Part shown: piece by piece, positions 1-7,559 of the stretch
Position numbering within the stretch: the first letter of the stretch is position 1
Layout: each line of letters starts with the position of its first letter
Assembly: GCA_028287185.1 (NCBI GenBank)
Contig: JAQBQD010000105.1
Span: forward strand, 1 to 36,616
DNA length: 36,616 nucleotides
Source of the DNA: Gemmatimonadota bacterium
Lineage (GTDB): Bacteria > Gemmatimonadota > Gemmatimonadetes > Longimicrobiales > Longimicrobiaceae
Direction: 5' to 3'
Position numbers and translations under genes: made by a program
Notes under the pieces: model-generated
Seen by the model: only the letters and a program-made list of their open reading frames with translations
What the model was told of the DNA's origin: nothing
Databases searched by the model: none

Positions 1-97
1 GCCGGGGGGCGTCGGCGGGGGCGGGGGCCGCGGGGTGCGGCACCGGGGGGTCCGCGGCCGTGGGCGCGCCGCCGGCCGAGCCGATCTCGGGTTCCAT
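1..97 (-). CDS. N-terminus of the gene after the C39 exporter, probably its HlyD-type adaptor (partial)
   Basis: An ATG at 97-95 overlaps the stop of the upstream exporter gene by one base (TGATG), a typical coupled arrangement. The frame stays open to the window edge and gives 32 residues starting MEPEIGSAGG, then a stretch rich in Ala and Pro. No domain is visible in so short a piece. In clusters with a C39-peptidase ABC exporter the next gene is often the membrane-fusion (HlyD-like) partner, and such adaptors often start with a flexible cytoplasmic tail, so that is the best guess from context. It could also be another cluster gene. Confidence 0.5.
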   Translation of the reverse strand, partial: MEPEIGSAGGAPTAADPPVPHPAAPAPADAPR

Positions 98-2319
98 CAG
101 TTCCCCAGCTCCAGCTGGTTCTTCACCAGCTCGTAGTAGCTGCCCCGGCGCGCCGTGAGCTCGGTGTGCGTGCCCCGCTCCGTGATCTTGCCCCCGTCCA
201 GCACCAGGATCTGGTCCGCGTTCTTCACCGTGCTCAGGCGGTGGGCGATCACCACCACCGTACGTCCCCGGAAGAACTCCTGCAGGTTGTCCACGATGCG
301 GCGCTCGGTGTTCGCGTCCAGGGCGCTGGTCGCCTCGTCGAAGAAGATGAAGTCCGGGTCCTTGTACACCGCGCGGGCAATCAGCACCCGCTGCTTCTGC
401 CCGGCGCTCATCCCGATGCCCTCGCGGCCGATGCGGGTGTTGTAGCCCATGGGCAGCGACTCGATGTACTCGTCGATGTCGGCCATGCGCGCCGCGTACA
501 GCATGCGCGCGCGGTCGATCTCCTCCGTGCCCGCCGCGATGTTGGCGGCCACCGTGTCGGCGAAGATGTGCCCGTCCTGCATCACTACCCCGCAGCGCAG
601 GCGCAGAGCGCGCGCGGACAGGTTGCGCAGCGGCGTGTGCCCCAGCAGGATCTCGCCGCGGACGGGATCGTAGAACTTGAGCAGGATCTTGAGCAGGGTG
701 GACTTTCCGCCGCCGCTGGGGCCCACCACGGCCGTCACCTTCCCCTCCGGGATGTCCAGGTCCACGTCGTTCAGCACCATCTCCGAGAGCGGGCCGCCGT
801 AGTGGAAGCAGACGTTGCGCAGCGAGAAGGTGCGGCTCTCCGGAAGCGCCAGCACCCTCTGGGCGGGATCCTCCTCGTTCTCGTGCTGGTGGATCTCGCT
901 CAGGCGGTCCAGCGAGATCTTGGCGTCCTGCGCCGCCTGCGCGAACGAGATGAGCTGCGCCAGCGGGGTGTTGAGCTGCCCCACGATGAACTGCACCGAC
1001 AGCAGCATTCCCAGCGTCAGCTCGCCCTCGATGACCATCTTGGCGGCGATGAAGGTGAGCGTGATGTTCTTGAGCTGGTTGATGAACCCCGCCCCCGCCT
1101 CCTCCAGCTGCGACAGCGACAGCCCCTTCAGGTTCACGCGGAAGAGGCGCGCCTGCACCCGCTCCCATCCCCAGCGCCGCTGCTGCTCCGCGTTGGCCAG
1201 CTTGATCTCCTGCATCCCGTGCACGAGCTCCACCAGCGCGCTCTGGTTGGTGGCCATCTCGGCGAACCGCTGGTAGTCCAGCTGCTTGCGGCGCCCCAAA
1301 AAGGCCAGCACCCACGCCACGTGCAGGATGCTTCCCACCAGGAAGATGGCGCACAGGATGGGGCTGTACAGCACCAGCACCCCGCTGAACACCAGCAGGG
1401 TGAAGAACGAGAAGATCACGTTCAGCGTGCTGGACGTGACGAACTGCTGGATGCGGGTGTGGTCCTGGATGCGCTGCAGGATGTCGCCCACCGTGCGCGT
1501 GTCGAAGAAGGTGATGGGCAGCTTCATCAGCTTGATGAGGAAGTCGCTGATCACCGACACGTACACCCGCGTCCCCACGTGGAAGAGGATGCGGTTGCGG
1601 ATGAACTCCACCACCGTCTGGCTGAAGAACAGGGCGAGCTGCGCGATGAGGACCGCGTTCACGAAGCTCAGGTTCTGCGTGGCGATCCCGTTGTCGACGA
1701 TCGCCTGGGTCAGGAAGGGGAAGATGAGCTGCAGCACGCTGGCCACGAACATCCCCAGCACCACCTGCCGGAAGAACGGCCCGAACCCGCGCAGGTAGCT
1801 GAACATGAAGCTGAGCTGCTTGCGCTGCGTCGGCTCCTGGTCGGGGCGCTCGAAGAACGCGGGCGTGGGCTGCAGCAGCAGCACCAGGCCCGCCTCCGCA
1901 CCCCGCATGCTGGTGGACGCCCACGCGCGCCGGAACTCGTCGAACGAGAGGGTGGCCGCCCCCTGCGCCGGGTCGGCCAGGCGCACCGTCCCGCCCACCA
2001 CGTCGTGCACCACCACGAAGTGGTTCTGCCGCCAGTGCACGATGGCCGGCAGGGGCGCGTGCTTCACGAAGTGCTCGAGCGACACCCGCGCGCAGCGCGT
2101 GCGGAAGCCGATGCTCTCGGCCGCGTAGGCGATGCCCAGCAGCGACACGCCCTGCCGGTCGATGTAGCTGCGGTCGCGCAGGTACTGGAGCGAGAAGCGG
2201 CGGCCGTAGTGCTTCGCCACCATGCGCAGGCAGGTGGGGCCGCAGTCCTTCGCGTCGTGCTGGCGGTAGACCGGGAAGGACTTGCCCACGCGGATGCGGC
2301 GGGCCAGGAGCGAGGTCAT
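97..2319 (-). CDS. C39-peptidase-containing ABC exporter for a double-glycine peptide
   Basis: This 740-residue protein fuses three parts: an N-terminal C39 cysteine peptidase (about 15-150), a six-helix ABC exporter membrane domain (about 170-460) and an ATPase domain (about 500-735). The peptidase has the catalytic Cys26 in KDCGPTC, His100 in the NHFVVVHD segment and Asp116 in ADPAQG, so the triad is complete. The ATPase has Walker A GPSGGGKST, a signature variant MSAGQKQR in place of LSGGQ, and Walker B FIFFDEATSALD. Proteins of this family cut the leader after Gly-Gly and pump the core peptide out of the cell. The gene starts 31 bp after the SPASM maturase, in the same operon as a precursor with an IGG|A leader junction, which is its likely substrate. 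An AGGAA ribosome site precedes the ATG. Confidence 0.95.
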   Translation of the reverse strand: MTSLLARRIRVGKSFPVYRQHDAKDCGPTCLRMVAKHYGRRFSLQYLRDRSYIDRQGVSLLGIAYAAESIGFRTRCARVSLEHFVKHAPLPAIVHWRQNHFVVVHDVVGGTVRLADPAQGAATLSFDEFRRAWASTSMRGAEAGLVLLLQPTPAFFERPDQEPTQRKQLSFMFSYLRGFGPFFRQVVLGMFVASVLQLIFPFLTQAIVDNGIATQNLSFVNAVLIAQLALFFSQTVVEFIRNRILFHVGTRVYVSVISDFLIKLMKLPITFFDTRTVGDILQRIQDHTRIQQFVTSSTLNVIFSFFTLLVFSGVLVLYSPILCAIFLVGSILHVAWVLAFLGRRKQLDYQRFAEMATNQSALVELVHGMQEIKLANAEQQRRWGWERVQARLFRVNLKGLSLSQLEEAGAGFINQLKNITLTFIAAKMVIEGELTLGMLLSVQFIVGQLNTPLAQLISFAQAAQDAKISLDRLSEIHQHENEEDPAQRVLALPESRTFSLRNVCFHYGGPLSEMVLNDVDLDIPEGKVTAVVGPSGGGKSTLLKILLKFYDPVRGEILLGHTPLRNLSARALRLRCGVVMQDGHIFADTVAANIAAGTEEIDRARMLYAARMADIDEYIESLPMGYNTRIGREGIGMSAGQKQRVLIARAVYKDPDFIFFDEATSALDANTERRIVDNLQEFFRGRTVVVIAHRLSTVKNADQILVLDGGKITERGTHTELTARRGSYYELVKNQLELGN

Positions 2320-2350
2320 GGTTCCTGCGGCAGGGTGGGAGCCGGCGGGC

Positions 2351-3367
2351 TCAGGCCCAGCGGGCGGCGTAGGGGTCGTAGGCGCACTTGGACGGCTTGG
2401 AGTAGTGGTCCCCGGGGGTCTGCACGAAGGCGCGGCAGTCGGTGCACACGTAGCGGAACTCGCAGTCGCGGCACACCTCCACCTGGTCCTTGTTGATCTC
2501 CCACAGCTCGCGGAACTCGGCGCGCATGAGCGCCGAGAGCAGCGAGGTGTCGGCCGCGTTGCCGAACGAGCGGGGCAGCGAGGGGCAGTTGCGGATCTCG
2601 CCCGCCGCGTCCACCGACACCTTGCGGTTCAGGCAGGAGTTGAAGGACTTCGCCTCGGTGAAGCCCTGGATGGACACCGCGAACCAGTCGGGGCTCACCT
2701 GCCCGCAGTGCGCGTGCGAGTCCACCACCTCGGTGCGGTGGAAGACGGGGGTACGGACGCCCTCCACCACCGCCACCCGCGCCTCGGGCGCCGAGTGCAC
2801 CACCACCCCGCTCAGCCGCATGTGTCGCCGGCAGAGCCCCTCCACCGCGCCCTCCGGCCACTCCGCGCTCCACGGCAGCAGCAGCTCCACCGCCCGCAGG
2901 CGGCGGCCCGTCGCCAGGCGCAGCACCGCCTCCACCTCGTCCAGCGGGGCGGGGACGAACCAGCGCACCTGCAGCGCCCCGCACCCCAGCTCGTCCAGCT
3001 GCCGGAGCAGGTCGGCGAAGTCGTGCCGCGAGCGCGCGTCCACGTCGATGATGGCGTTCGTCACCCGCTCGGGGCGGTCCCACGTCTCGTCCATGGGCGG
3101 AAAGGCCTCCGGGTCGTCGCACCAGAAGCCGTACTCCTTGCGCACCAGGAAGTCGTAGTACTCGTCGATGCGGGCGTGCGTCTCGGGGGCGAACAGCCCA
3201 CGGAGCCCGTCCAGGGTGCGGTCCGCGTGCACCGTGAGCAGGTCGTACAGGCCGTTGGGGATCAGGTCGTAGGCGCGGCGCTGCAGGTCGCAGATGGTGC
3301 TGCGGCGCGCCCCGCGCACGGGCACGCAGCAGGCGAACAGGCGGAAGGTGCGCTCCCCCGCCGTCAC
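2351..3367 (-). CDS. SPASM-domain peptide maturase of a grasp-with-spasm system
   Basis: The 338-residue protein starts at a GTG whose bases overlap the stop of the 111-aa gene upstream (GTGA). An ATG further upstream at 3415 would add 16 residues unlike the family. The N-terminus (TFRLFACCVPVRG, then ICDLQR) and the segment IPNGLYDLL match my recollection of the grasp-with-spasm SPASM maturases. The C-terminal third holds the iron-sulfur SPASM cysteines: NSCLNRK, RNCPSL, CRDCEFRYVCTDC and a final KCAYDPY. No CX3CX2C radical SAM motif is visible in the N-terminal half. The protein probably works with the ATP-grasp enzyme on the precursor at 4884-5120; whether it does radical chemistry cannot be told from the sequence. 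Confidence 0.88.
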   Translation of the reverse strand: MTAGERTFRLFACCVPVRGARRSTICDLQRRAYDLIPNGLYDLLTVHADRTLDGLRGLFAPETHARIDEYYDFLVRKEYGFWCDDPEAFPPMDETWDRPERVTNAIIDVDARSRHDFADLLRQLDELGCGALQVRWFVPAPLDEVEAVLRLATGRRLRAVELLLPWSAEWPEGAVEGLCRRHMRLSGVVVHSAPEARVAVVEGVRTPVFHRTEVVDSHAHCGQVSPDWFAVSIQGFTEAKSFNSCLNRKVSVDAAGEIRNCPSLPRSFGNAADTSLLSALMRAEFRELWEINKDQVEVCRDCEFRYVCTDCRAFVQTPGDHYSKPSKCAYDPYAARWA

Positions 3368-3699
3368 CCCCGCCCCCCGATGCAGCGCGAGACGGGCTTG
3401 TAGAAGGGGGTGCACGCCAGCATGGAGGAGCCGTGCTCGGGGTCCTCGGCCGCGCGCTGGGCGCCGGCTCGCGCATCGTACGGCACGGGCGCCGCCAGCC
3501 GGTACAGGAGGGGAAGGCTCACTCCCTCCATCATCCCCTCCGGCAGCGCCTCCAGGAACGGAAGCGGCGCGGGGGCGAAGAGCGGCGGAGCGGGCGCGGG
3601 GGCCGGCGCGTCCACGGGAGGGGCCACCGGCGCCACGGCGGGCGCGGGTGCCGCAGCGATGTGGGGGACGGGCACGGCGGGCACGTCAAGCGTGGACAT
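3364..3699 (-). CDS. 111-aa unrecognised protein between the two maturase genes
   Basis: I do not recognise this protein. Its ATG lies 14 bp inside the end of the ATP-grasp gene and its TGA overlaps the GTG of the SPASM gene, so it is embedded in a coupled operon. Nearly every codon ends in G or C, which supports real coding. Residues 1-45 are almost entirely Pro, Ala and Val, probably a flexible linker. Residues 46-111 look structured: FLEALPEGMM, LPLLYRLAAPVPYDA, then SSMLACTPFYKPVSRCIGG with two cysteines 11 residues apart. It lacks a leader like that of the precursor. It could be a maturase accessory or recognition protein, or less likely a second peptide substrate. Confidence 0.7.
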   Translation of the reverse strand: MSTLDVPAVPVPHIAAAPAPAVAPVAPPVDAPAPAPAPPLFAPAPLPFLEALPEGMMEGVSLPLLYRLAAPVPYDARAGAQRAAEDPEHGSSMLACTPFYKPVSRCIGGRG

Positions 3700-4684
3700 C
3701 GGCGTCCTTCGCGATCAGGTACTCGGCCACCCGCCGGGGCAGGTAGTAGTTGCAGGGGGTGGACACCATCCCGATCTGGCCCGCGGGGTTCACCTCCAGG
3801 AAGACGTGCCGCCCGTCGGGGGTGCGGACCAGGTCCAGCGACCCGGACGACAGGCCCAGCGCCGACATCAGCCGCACCACCGCCTCGGCCACGGGCGCGG
3901 GCAGCCGATAGGGCACCATGCGGCTGGGCTTGCGGTCGTTGTACTGGCGAAGGTCCAGCGAGGTCTGCTGGTCGGCCTGGGAGAAGATGGCCATGGAGTA
4001 CACCTGGCCGTCCAGGTAGAAGGCACGCACCTCGAACGCCTTCTCCACCAGCTCCTGCACCAGCGAGGGAAAGATCGTCTCGGGCAGCTGCGCCGTCACC
4101 GGCTCCGTCGCCTCGGCGGTGTAGAGCGCGTAGTGGCGGTCGCCCACCCCGAAGGTGCCGGCCTCGCCCACGCTCTTGGTGATGATGCGGCCGTGGCGGG
4201 TGCGGAACCGCTCGATCTCGGCGCGCCGGTTGGTGACCAGCGTGGCCGGCACCTCCAGCCCAGCCTGCACCGCCGCCTGCAGCGCGTCGATCTTGCTGAG
4301 CGCCGTCTCGTCGGGGCTGGTGAGCCAGCGCGCGTGCCGGAACAGCGAGAAGAAGGCGCGCGAGACGGCGTTGGTCTCGCTCGCCAGGTGGGCGTTGATG
4401 TCCGTGGCCAGGGGCTCGGAGCCGGGAAGCGACTGCGCCCGGGGGCCCTTGCGCGTCTGCCACCGCCAGAGCCAGACGACCCGCACCTCGCGGCTGGTCA
4501 CCTCGCGCTCGCCCACGCGCAGGCGCACCAGGGGCCCGGCCCGGTCCACGCCCATCTCCATGGCAACGGCGCCGCCGATGTCGGCCCCGTTCACGCGCAC
4601 GCAGTCTCCGCCCAGCGAGCGGATCCAGTCGACCACGGCGTCGGTGGTGGGCTCCAGGCCTTCCTGGCTCAGGATGAGGATCAT
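3686..4684 (-). CDS. ATP-grasp peptide maturase of a grasp-with-spasm system (graspetide ligase)
   Basis: The 332-residue protein starts MILILSQEG at an ATG preceded by AGGTG; a longer frame from 4762 adds 26 residues with no family likeness. ATP-grasp features run in order: an N-terminal pre-ATP-grasp region, the ATP-binding lysine in RIITKSVGEAG, the segment EVRAFYLDGQVYS, and the metal-binding end SLDLVRTPDG followed by FLEVNPAGQ. Enzymes of this family phosphorylate Asp/Glu side chains of a precursor peptide and join them to Ser, Thr or Lys, giving ester or amide crosslinks (graspetides, formerly microviridin-type peptides). The gene lies 199 bp after the precursor and overlaps the 111-aa gene. 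The neighbouring SPASM gene fixes the grasp-with-spasm subtype. Confidence 0.92.
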   Translation of the reverse strand: MILILSQEGLEPTTDAVVDWIRSLGGDCVRVNGADIGGAVAMEMGVDRAGPLVRLRVGEREVTSREVRVVWLWRWQTRKGPRAQSLPGSEPLATDINAHLASETNAVSRAFFSLFRHARWLTSPDETALSKIDALQAAVQAGLEVPATLVTNRRAEIERFRTRHGRIITKSVGEAGTFGVGDRHYALYTAEATEPVTAQLPETIFPSLVQELVEKAFEVRAFYLDGQVYSMAIFSQADQQTSLDLRQYNDRKPSRMVPYRLPAPVAEAVVRLMSALGLSSGSLDLVRTPDGRHVFLEVNPAGQIGMVSTPCNYYLPRRVAEYLIAKDADVHA

Positions 4685-4883
4685 TGCACCTGCATGTGCG
4701 GCGGTTGCTGCGTTCCCGCGGGGGGTGCGGGAGTTCGACACGTCGGGGATGTGGCGGCCCACGGAGGGGCCACCGCCCGGGATCCGGACGGCTCGCGGCC
4801 ACGCGTGGGTTTGAGGTTCGTGTCCTACCCGGTGTGGTCCTGCCGTACGTCCGCTTCCGCGGAGTCGAGCCCTGCGGTGCCGA

Positions 4884-5120
4884 TCAGAACACGACGATGA
4901 CGCCGGCGTCCGTCTGCTGGTAGACCTCGAAGGTCGTGGTCACCGAGCTGCCGTCGTCGTAGAACTGCGTGACCGAACCGGCCGCGACGAGCTTGTACGA
5001 CTCGAAGTAGTAGACGTCCGCGCCGCCGATGACGAGGGAAGCCTCGCGCTCGGACAGCGGAGAGAACATCTCGCTGCTCAGGGATTCCAGCTCCATGGTA
5101 CCACCGCGTTCCATTAGCAT
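4884..5120 (-). CDS. Double-glycine leader precursor peptide of the graspetide cluster
   Basis: The 78-residue peptide begins MLMERGGTMELES at an ATG with a strong ribosome site seven bases upstream. Residues 10-33 form a typical bacteriocin-type leader: LESLSSEMFSPLSEREASLV followed by IGG, with Gly32-Gly33 as the expected cleavage point. The 45-residue core (34-78) starts ADVYYFESYK and ends DAGVIVVF. It offers acidic side chains at D35, E40, D55, D56, E65 and D71, and hydroxyl side chains at S41, S49, T51, S58, S59, T61-T63 and T70, plus one lysine (K43); these are the partners an ATP-grasp ligase needs. It has no cysteine, so a lanthipeptide or thioether product is unlikely. A second in-frame ATG at residue 9 is a less likely start. 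Confidence 0.88.
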   Translation of the reverse strand: MLMERGGTMELESLSSEMFSPLSEREASLVIGGADVYYFESYKLVAAGSVTQFYDDGSSVTTTFEVYQQTDAGVIVVF

Positions 5121-5127
5121 GGTGTCT

Positions 5128-5133
5128 CCTCCT
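5128..5133 (-). promoter_or_regulatory. Strong ribosome binding site of the precursor gene
   Basis: On the minus strand the sequence reads AGGAGG seven bases before the ATG at 5120, inside a longer purine run (GGAAGGAGGAG). It is the best Shine-Dalgarno match in the operon, fitting a peptide needed in excess over its enzymes, and it decides for this ATG over the ones upstream and downstream. Confidence 0.8.
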
Positions 5134-5234
5134 TCCAGTGAGAAAGGAGCGTGACCGAGCCGGCCTCCCCGTGGACCGCACATCCCCTTGCTTGGGCCGG
5201 GAGCGGCGTGGCTCGGCGCCGAGGCACCTCCGCC

Positions 5235-5263
5235 ACGTTAATGCATCCGGCCGGTAAACACAA
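5235..5263 (-). promoter_or_regulatory. Candidate proximal promoter of the graspetide operon
   Basis: Minus strand: TTGTGT (5263-5258), 17-bp spacer, TAACGT (5240-5235). It would start a transcript near 5228, about 108 nt before the precursor ATG. The match to sigma-70 boxes is only partial, so this is tentative. Confidence 0.3.
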
Positions 5264-5512
5264 TCCGTCCTGAAAAGAAAGGCATGAGATCGCTGGTTCT
5301 GCCTCGCGGCGCAGGGGGTGCGCCGCTCCTTTGGCGGGAGGCGGATCGGGCGGGCGGCCGTGAAGCCCGCCGTGGGGACCCATCCCATCCCGTCGCGCGC
5401 CCGATCCCCGGAACGGGGCTCCATGGGCGCTTCCGCCGGTGGTGCGGCATCCTCCTTCCGGCACGGGCGGGGGCCCGGGTCGCGAAGATTGCTGGATTGA
5501 AGTCTGAGGCCA

Positions 5513-5541
5513 AATATGATCGCTCTGCACCGGGCACACAA
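5513..5541 (-). promoter_or_regulatory. Candidate distal promoter of the graspetide operon
   Basis: Minus strand: TTGTGT (5541-5536), 17-bp spacer, CATATT (5518-5513), in the only clearly AT-richer patch of the neighbourhood. The -35 box is identical to that of the proximal candidate at 5258-5263. A start near 5506 would give a leader of about 385 nt. Confidence 0.35.
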
Positions 5542-5947
5542 GAGAAATGTTTGATTACGCGGAAGTCCATGTCAGAGCGCCCCTTCCACTCACGTCGCCA
5601 GGATTTTGCGCGTGGGGTCTGCGGAAACGGCCGCCTGTTCCTTCCGGTCCTCACCTTCCGCAGAGGCATGCGCGTGCCGTCCGTCCGCATCCTTCGCACT
5701 CCGTCCGCGTGCCTGCGTCGACCATCTTCCGTCGGCTAAAGGGTCGATAGCTCTGCGAATCGGACGTGCTCCGGCGACGTAGATCAGTGACATGTGCGGC
5801 GGCAGACGAGCGGTGAGCCCTGCGCGGTGCGGCAGCGGCGAGGCGGTCCGTGAGGGCGGCAGGCCCGGCGGCCGTGGGGTTTCGGGGAGAGGCTGAAGGG
5901 CGGGACGAGGCACTCCGCGGATGCATGGGGAGCGCGGCGGACACGGC

Positions 5948-5976
5948 TTGACCCTCTGGACGGCGGGGCGTATTCT
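5948..5976 (+). promoter_or_regulatory. Sigma-70-type promoter of gcvH
   Basis: TTGACC (5948-5953), a 17-bp spacer and TATTCT (5971-5976), near-consensus boxes at ideal spacing. Transcription would start near 5983, 40 nt before the gcvH ATG. Confidence 0.75.
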
Positions 5977-6022
5977 GACGCTCGGTTCCGAGCCCGCCGC
6001 GTCCAACGCCTGTGAGGAAAGT

Positions 6023-6409
6023 ATGGCCAACGTTCCGCAGGACCTGCGCTACACGCGCCAGCACGAGTACGTCCGCGTGACGGACGACCCCTCCGTGGTG
6101 GTGGTGGGCATCACCGACTACGCGCAGGGCGAGCTGGGCGACGTGGTGTTCGTGGAGCTGCCGCAGCCGGGCACGGCGTTCGACGAGGGGGCCAGCTTCG
6201 GCACCATCGAGGCGGTGAAGGCCGTGTCGGACCTGTACGCCCCGCTGGCCGGCGAGGTGGTGGAGGCCAACGGCGCGCTGGACGCCAACCCCGCGGCGGT
6301 GAACGCCGACCCGTACGGCGAGGGGTGGATGATCAAGATGCGGCTGGCCGAACCGTCGTCGGTGAACGGCCTGATGGACGCCGCCGCCTACGAGGCCCTG
6401 ATCGGCTGA
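6023..6409 (+). CDS. gcvH: Glycine cleavage system H protein
   Basis: The 128-residue protein is the usual length for GcvH, the small lipoyl-carrying shuttle that moves the aminomethyl group between the P, T and L proteins of the glycine cleavage system. The lipoylation site is Lys66 in GTIEAVKAVSD, followed by the conserved LYAPLAGEVVEAN segment; the N-terminal part has RYTRQHEYVRV and the end has the typical GEGWMIKM. The ATG at 6023 follows a GAGGAAAG ribosome site; the frame stays open further upstream but that part lies across the promoter. No P, T or L protein gene is in the window, but a lipoate-protein ligase family gene lies about 1.1 kb downstream. Confidence 0.96.
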   Translation: MANVPQDLRYTRQHEYVRVTDDPSVVVVGITDYAQGELGDVVFVELPQPGTAFDEGASFGTIEAVKAVSDLYAPLAGEVVEANGALDANPAAVNADPYGEGWMIKMRLAEPSSVNGLMDAAAYEALIG

Positions 6410-6467
6410 TCGCCGACCCGAGAGATTCTTGCCGATCGAACGACCCCTTCATCCTGGAGCGAACGCC

Positions 6468-7157
6468 ATGGCGAAGCTTACCTTTCACGGGCACTCCTGC
6501 TTCCTGCTGGAGACCGACGACGGCACGCGCATCCTCTTCGACCCGTGGCTGGACGAGAACCCCGTGGCGGACGTGAAGGCCGACGACGTGGGCGCGGTGG
6601 ACTTCATCCTGGTGTCGCACGGCCATTCGGACCACTTCGCGGACTGCGTGAAGGTGGCGAAGCGCACGGGCGCCACCGTGGTCTCCACCTACGAGCTGGT
6701 GTCGTTCACGCAGGAGCAGGGGGTGGAGAAGGGGCACGGGATGAACATCGGCGGCGCCTTCGCCTTCCCGTTCGGCAAGGTGAAGCTCACGCCGGCGCTG
6801 CACACGGGCAGCATCGCGGGCGACAAGGACGGCACGCACACCACCGACTGCGCCGGCTTCCTGCTCACGCTGAACGGCGGCACCCGCCTGTACCACGCGG
6901 GCGACACGGCGCTCATCATGGACATGCAGCTCCTGGCCGGGCAGGTGGACGTGGCGCTGCTCCCCATCGGCGACAACTTCACCATGGGCCCCGAGGACGC
7001 CGTGCGCGCCGTGGGCTTCATCCAGCCCAAGGTCGTCGTGCCCATGCACTACGACACCTTCGACCTCATCAAGCAGGACCCGGAGGCGTTCCGCGCCTCC
7101 GTGGGCGGCCAGGCGAAGGTGGAGATCATGAAGCCGGGGCAGACGCTCACGGTGTGA
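6468..7157 (+). CDS. UPF0173-type metal-dependent hydrolase (metallo-beta-lactamase fold)
   Basis: The 229-residue protein matches the UPF0173/UlaG-like family in length and motifs. It opens AKLTFHGHSCFLLE, carries the metal-binding HxHxDH motif as SHGHSDHF near residue 58, then YHAGDTALIMDM and a late VPMHYDTFD histidine. These residues bind two metal ions in the family; the physiological substrate of most members is unknown. The ATG at 6468 is chosen because a GGAGC site precedes it and the protein then starts as the family does; an in-frame ATG 39 bases upstream has no such support. It follows gcvH by 58 bp and may share its promoter, although no metabolic link is evident. Confidence 0.93.
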   Translation: MAKLTFHGHSCFLLETDDGTRILFDPWLDENPVADVKADDVGAVDFILVSHGHSDHFADCVKVAKRTGATVVSTYELVSFTQEQGVEKGHGMNIGGAFAFPFGKVKLTPALHTGSIAGDKDGTHTTDCAGFLLTLNGGTRLYHAGDTALIMDMQLLAGQVDVALLPIGDNFTMGPEDAVRAVGFIQPKVVVPMHYDTFDLIKQDPEAFRASVGGQAKVEIMKPGQTLTV

Positions 7158-7183
7158 GCCCCGCCCCTTCGAGATTCCGGTCC

Positions 7184-7219
7184 GAACGGCCGCCTTCGCA
7201 CCCGCGACGGCGGCCGTTC
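7184..7219 (+). terminator. Hairpin after the UPF0173 gene, possible terminator
   Basis: Perfect 11-bp inverted repeat, GAACGGCCGCC (7184-7194) and its complement (7209-7219), with a 14-nt loop, 26 bp after the stop codon. No T-run follows, so it may end transcription with a factor's help or merely protect the RNA end. Confidence 0.45.
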
Positions 7220-7521
7220 CGTGTCGTCGGGCGATCTCGCTCCTCCGGGCGGTGGCGCGTGTCGTCCGGGCGAGTCGGGGCGGCGTGTGCGACGGTGAGA
7301 TGCGCAGTGATCGGCCGTCACGGCGCCCGCGGGTTGGACACCCAGGGCTGCCATAGGAGAGAAGCCCGCCTGCGTGGGCGAGGGAGTACGCGGTGGGGAA
7401 CGTGGGCCGCAGCCGAGGCGCGCCGTTCGATCGATGGATCATCGGCGTGGCGATCGTCGCGCGAGGTGGCGAGCGCGGCGCGGCGTGCAGGCGTTGCCTG
7501 GCATCGAACGTACGGCCGTCG
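7220..7521. other. Intergenic stretch without recognisable gene
   Basis: About 300 bp between the hairpin and the promoter of the lipoate ligase gene. A frame starting at 7374 runs in phase into the ligase, but it would extend the protein by 62 Arg-rich residues across the promoter; I do not accept it. Nothing else is visible. Confidence 0.5.
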
Positions 7522-7550
7522 TTGACTCCGCCCCGCGCGCCGTCTATCCT
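7522..7550 (+). promoter_or_regulatory. Sigma-70-type promoter giving a near-leaderless transcript
   Basis: TTGACT (7522-7527), 17-bp spacer, TATCCT (7545-7550). A start six to seven bases later falls at about 7557, only three bases before the GTG at 7560, and no ribosome site can fit in between. Confidence 0.7.
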
Positions 7551-7559
7551 CTCCCCACC

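Larger units (their letters stand above)
5121..5947. other. Long intergenic region between the graspetide operon and gcvH
   Basis: About 830 bp between two divergent units with no gene I can support. Open frames exist on both strands, but their products are rich in Arg, Pro and Ser without any domain, and none has a convincing ribosome site. The part near 5500-5560 is unusually AT-rich for this window and holds the distal promoter candidate. The rest shows nothing I can name. Confidence 0.6.

Noticed and set aside
166..2496. Long plus-strand open frame opposite the C39 exporter
   Set aside because: Its product is His/Gln/Arg-rich without domains, a usual shadow of a high-GC gene; the minus-strand exporter has full family motifs.
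4685..4762. N-terminal extension of the ATP-grasp maturase to the ATG at 4762
   Set aside because: The extra 26 residues have no family likeness, while the internal ATG starts the typical MILILS strand and has an AGGTG site.
5238..5699. Minus-strand frame upstream of the precursor, as a possible regulator or second precursor
   Set aside because: Arg/Pro-rich product without leader, Gly-Gly site or ribosome site; it lies across the promoter candidates.
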